A stretch of DNA of 64,000 nt from Burkholderia puraquae (lineage in GTDB: Bacteria > Pseudomonadota > Gammaproteobacteria > Burkholderiales > Burkholderiaceae), in NCBI RefSeq assembly GCF_002099195.1, contig NZ_NBYX01000005.1, forward strand, positions 62,001-126,000, read 5' to 3'. This document shows, piece by piece, positions 61,714-64,000 of this stretch (position 1 is its first letter; the number at the start of each line of letters is the position of its first letter). Position numbers and translations under genes: made by a program. The notes under the pieces were generated by a model. The model was not told the origin of the DNA and made no database searches. It saw nothing but the letters and a program-made list of their open reading frames with translations.

Positions 61714-61923
61714 TCAACGCACGTTGTCCCGAACGCCAGTCGTATTCGACTGCAGATGCTCACGCTCAAACGCCTCGAGCTCAGGAAGCGGATACAAGAC
61801 CTTGCGGCCCATCTTTATAAATTTGGGCCCGTAGCCTTGCACACGCCAGTTCGAGAGGGTGTTCTTCGAAACCCGGAGTCGCTCGGCGGCTTCCTCGGGC
61901 AGCAAATTAATCGGTCGTTCCAT
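61714..61923 (-). CDS. Small helix-turn-helix (excisionase/AlpA-like) protein
   Basis: The 69-aa protein has LLPEEAAERLRVSKNTLSNWRVQGYGPKFIKMGRKVLYPLPELEAFE, the MerR-like HTH_17 domain seen in phage excisionases and small regulators. GAGGGGATGGGAA precedes the ATG at 61923. A plausible role is control of the adjacent leftward genes or of phage excision; no integrase is visible in the window. Confidence 0.85.
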   Translation of the reverse strand: MERPINLLPEEAAERLRVSKNTLSNWRVQGYGPKFIKMGRKVLYPLPELEAFEREHLQSNTTGVRDNVR

Positions 61924-61992
61924 TTCCCATCCCCTCAAGTGAAAAGCCGCGCGGGCTCTCAAGCCAGCGCGGCACGGTTACGCACGCGACGC

Positions 61993-62286
61993 CTACACCC
62001 AGGCGCGCGGACGGTCTGGTAACGCTTTGCCGACCTTGATGCGCGATCGATCGGGCTCAACCTTGGCAGCCTTGACGTGAACTCCCGTGTGGTCCTCGAA
62101 GGCGTCGCCGGCGGCCTGGAACATCAACCCGAAAAACTCGTGTTCCCGTGGGACGTCGTACCGGAACCAGTCGCCGGTGTGAATCCGCTCCATCTCGATC
62201 CGCGTCCACAAGCCGCCCACCAACACCTCAATCGAATAGAACTCGTCAGACGAATTGCCGGCTTCTTCCCATTGCTCGCGCTTCAT
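61993..62286 (-). CDS. Hypothetical phage protein
   Basis: The 97-aa acidic/charged protein (MKREQWEEAGNSSDEFYSIEVLVG...) contains FRYDVPREHEFFGLMFQAAGDAFED and HVKAAKVEPDRSRIKVGKA. I recognise no family. GGGGG lies just before the ATG at 62286; a TTG two codons upstream is possible. It is the first gene of the leftward run after the AT-rich region. Confidence 0.7.
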   Translation of the reverse strand: MKREQWEEAGNSSDEFYSIEVLVGGLWTRIEMERIHTGDWFRYDVPREHEFFGLMFQAAGDAFEDHTGVHVKAAKVEPDRSRIKVGKALPDRPRAWV

Positions 62287-62367
62287 GATCAACCCCCGAT
62301 TGGCCTATCCGGTCTGTCTAGTGACCGTGGTGTAACTGTAGGTGTGTCGAGGTTTTTTGGCAAGAAA

Positions 62368-62433
62368 ATTCTAACATACAAGTATTTTGTAGAATTTGTT
62401 GCTACGTTCGCAACGTGTTACGAATTTAGCAAC
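62368..62433. promoter_or_regulatory. AT-rich region with inverted repeats (possible operator)
   Basis: Two imperfect inverted repeats lie here. One is ATTCTA-AC-ATAC-AA-GTAT-TTTG-TAGAAT (62368-62395). The other is GTTGCTA...TAGCAAC (62398-62433), containing ACGTT-CGC-AACGT (62404-62416). The region is notably AT-rich and sits before the leftward 97-aa and HTH genes, as expected for an operator or promoter. Confidence 0.55.
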
Positions 62434-62471
62434 AGGGGGCTAGTTCTACGCCCCTCACACGTGTGCCTGCG

Positions 62472-63533
62472 TCAGCGGGGACGGCGCGCGCGAAAAATAC
62501 ACTGCGCTTGCATCGTGCTCGTGCTGAAGCTGGCTTCGCCAATGCAATAGACCGTCGTGGCAGCCGACAAACTGATCCTAGTTACGGGAGAGGTAAGGTA
62601 TTGCCCTTGGCCGGCCGGAAAATTCGACCCGTACAGTGCATATGAACCGAACCCACCGAGAGTTGCAGATGTGGTACTGATGCCGGCGATGTATTGAGTC
62701 GCGGTGGTGGTTCCCGCCGGGACGAAGTTGATGATCGCCTGCACATCCCAATCGCCGGCGGCCAATGATTGACTCACCAGATTCGTGTAGCTCGCGTTCG
62801 TTAATGTAGTGAGCGTGCCCGATGGGTTCTGAAACTCGCCGACGCTGCCGGCCTGTGCGTTGTCGTTGGTGGCGGTTCCCTTGATTCCGATCGAACTGGT
62901 CGGGCTGATAAGCCCCGTCGCGCTAATGGTCGTCGCCGCCACGGGCTCGGGCGTAGATGATCCGTATCCGGCAGTGGGCGGCGACGCGAACGTATTGGCG
63001 ACAAACGCAGTCGTCGCAAGCTGGGTCGTGTTCGTCCCTGTCGCAGTAGTCGGCGCGGTCGGCGTGCCGGTGAAAGTCGGCGACGCCAGCAATGCGTAGG
63101 ATGCCGCGGCGGTGCCGCCCAGCGTCGCCGCATTGATGGACGCGTTGCAGCCGATCCCGGTCCCGCTTGTGTAGTTCAGCGCACTCGACGTCGTGCTGCA
63201 GCCCGGCATGCTGTAGGCCGTTACGTTTGCGGTCGAGCCGGTCGCATTTGCGAGCACCGTATTGGCCGGCTGTTGCGCGATCTGGCTGAGAGCGATGGCG
63301 TTGGTAGCGATCGAAACAGTAACGCTGCCGGTGGCGCCGCTCGCCGTGACGCCGGCCCCGGCAACGATGGAGTCCACGATCGACTGCCACGACGGCGCGC
63401 TGGACGCGCCTGTGGACACGATCGCTTGCCCGGCGGTCGACCCCGTGGGGTTGAGCATGGGCGGCGGCACCGTGGTCGCGCCAAACGAAATGGCGGAAAA
63501 CAGCAGCGCTGTGAATGCTACGAGGCGCTTCAT
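62472..63533 (-). CDS. Phage tail-fibre-like protein
   Basis: The 353-aa product has an N-terminal hydrophobic stretch (about 4-19, VAFTALLFSAISFG) and tail-fibre repeats: LASPTFTGTPTAPTTATG (149-166) with TTQLATTAFV (169-178) as in many phage fibres. The C-terminal part (about 240-353) resembles a head/tip domain and has cysteines near the end. GAGAGGACA precedes the ATG at 63533. The signal-like start is unusual for a fibre. It belongs to the leftward phage genes. Confidence 0.75.
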   Translation of the reverse strand: MKRLVAFTALLFSAISFGATTVPPPMLNPTGSTAGQAIVSTGASSAPSWQSIVDSIVAGAGVTASGATGSVTVSIATNAIALSQIAQQPANTVLANATGSTANVTAYSMPGCSTTSSALNYTSGTGIGCNASINAATLGGTAAASYALLASPTFTGTPTAPTTATGTNTTQLATTAFVANTFASPPTAGYGSSTPEPVAATTISATGLISPTSSIGIKGTATNDNAQAGSVGEFQNPSGTLTTLTNASYTNLVSQSLAAGDWDVQAIINFVPAGTTTATQYIAGISTTSATLGGFGSYALYGSNFPAGQGQYLTSPVTRISLSAATTVYCIGEASFSTSTMQAQCIFRARRPR

Positions 63534-63546
63534 TGTCCTCTCCCTG

Positions 63547-64000
63547 TCAATTAGGGCACACAACAGAACGGAATCCGGCACCGCCGCTATTGGCCGCGCC
63601 TACCTGAAGCTGCCGCAACCCAACGCCCGGCATGTACACGCTCACGCTTTGGCTGCCGGGTGTAGTAAGGACGCTGAAGGCCTGCGCCGTAAGGGCGTTG
63701 TCGACTATCGCCACGGCTTGGTTCCCGAACTGAAGAACGGGGCCGCCGGTGCTGGTAACGCTCTGGACCGTTCCCGCCGATCCGATAGTCCCGCTAGCGC
63801 CCCCACCGAAAGCAAGCGCCGAGTTAGGGGGAAGATCGATGGCCGGCCCGGAGAAATTGCCCGCGCGAAAATCAATGCCTCGAGCCAAGGGCACGCTACC
63901 CGTAGACCCCGCGAGACGAATCAAATCGACAGCGGTGGGCGCCATGCCGGTCGGGTTGCTGTCGTCCCCGAACTGGATGCCGTTCTGCCACCCGGCGCCG
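63547..64000 (-). CDS. C-terminal part of a phage structural/tail protein (runs off the window)
   Basis: The frame is open from the window edge (GWQNGIQFGDDSNPTGMAPTAVDLI...) to the stop at 63547, so at least 150 residues of a larger protein are present. Gly/Ser/Thr/Ala-rich beta-type repeats (FGGGASGTIGSAGTVQSV) fit tail fibre or baseplate proteins. It ends 13 bases before the tail-fibre-like gene. Confidence 0.7.
   Translation of the reverse strand, partial: GAGWQNGIQFGDDSNPTGMAPTAVDLIRLAGSTGSVPLARGIDFRAGNFSGPAIDLPPNSALAFGGGASGTIGSAGTVQSVTSTGGPVLQFGNQAVAIVDNALTAQAFSVLTTPGSQSVSVYMPGVGLRQLQVGAANSGGAGFRSVVCPN

Overview
The window is GC-rich, betaproteobacterial chromosomal DNA. Its gene content and order (iscRSUA-hscBA-fdx-iscX, lysS-prfB-recJ, pyrG-kdsA-eno-ftsB, dapA-bamC, lpxH-ppiB-ppiA and divergent cysS) point to Burkholderia, most likely the B. 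cepacia complex. This is inferred from protein similarity recalled by eye; no database was searched.

Layout. 1-6731: tail of an unidentified gene, a low-molecular-weight tyrosine phosphatase, then the complete ISC iron-sulfur assembly operon behind a promoter with two IscR-type boxes, closed by a strong terminator. 6859-13589 (minus): glycine-zipper envelope protein, lysS, prfB with its programmed +1 frameshift, recJ and a gene of unknown function. 13752-20287 (plus): lolC/E, lolD, a TatD nuclease, comEC, then four 49-bp hairpin repeats in front of an alpha/beta hydrolase. 20447-24853: pyrG, kdsA, eno, ftsB. 24943-26940 (minus): lipoprotein, hslO, gamma-carbonic-anhydrase-like protein. 27090-36158 (plus): DUF455 protein, hydrolase, PHP phosphoesterase, YciO-like protein, M50 protease, trpS, methyltransferase, dapA, bamC, MBL hydrolase. 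36271-42456: Ala/Ser-rich lipoprotein, roxA-like hydroxylase, slyD, metallophosphoesterase, mutS. 46994-59400: suhB, trmJ, cysE, lpxH, two cyclophilins, a TPR protein, cysS, a 3-methyladenine glycosylase, accA, tilS, lysC. A tRNA-Ser(GCU) follows at 59511-59604.

Two regions are accessory. At 42394-45112 the mutS 5' end and the 3' end of an FAD-oxidoreductase gene are duplicated as direct repeats around a 2.17-kb foreign insert. The insert carries a truncated SRAP gene, a GH24 phage lysozyme coupled to an LprI/DUF1311-type secreted protein, and a small membrane protein. The oxidoreductase has lost its original C-terminus there. From the tRNA-Ser terminator to the window end lies leftward-transcribed prophage-like DNA: tail-fibre-type genes at the edge, then small accessory genes. 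These include an HTH protein, a lipoprotein and two proteins with weak resemblance to ADP-ribosyltransferase-fold toxins, the second coupled by a 4-nt overlap to an unknown gene. This cluster is the best candidate for something undescribed.

The rest is mainly housekeeping: Fe-S assembly, translation (lysS, prfB, trpS, cysS, tilS, tRNA-Ser), envelope building (lolCD, kdsA, lpxH, bamC), DNA repair (recJ, mutS, glycosylase) and aspartate-family or cysteine metabolism (lysC, dapA, cysE).
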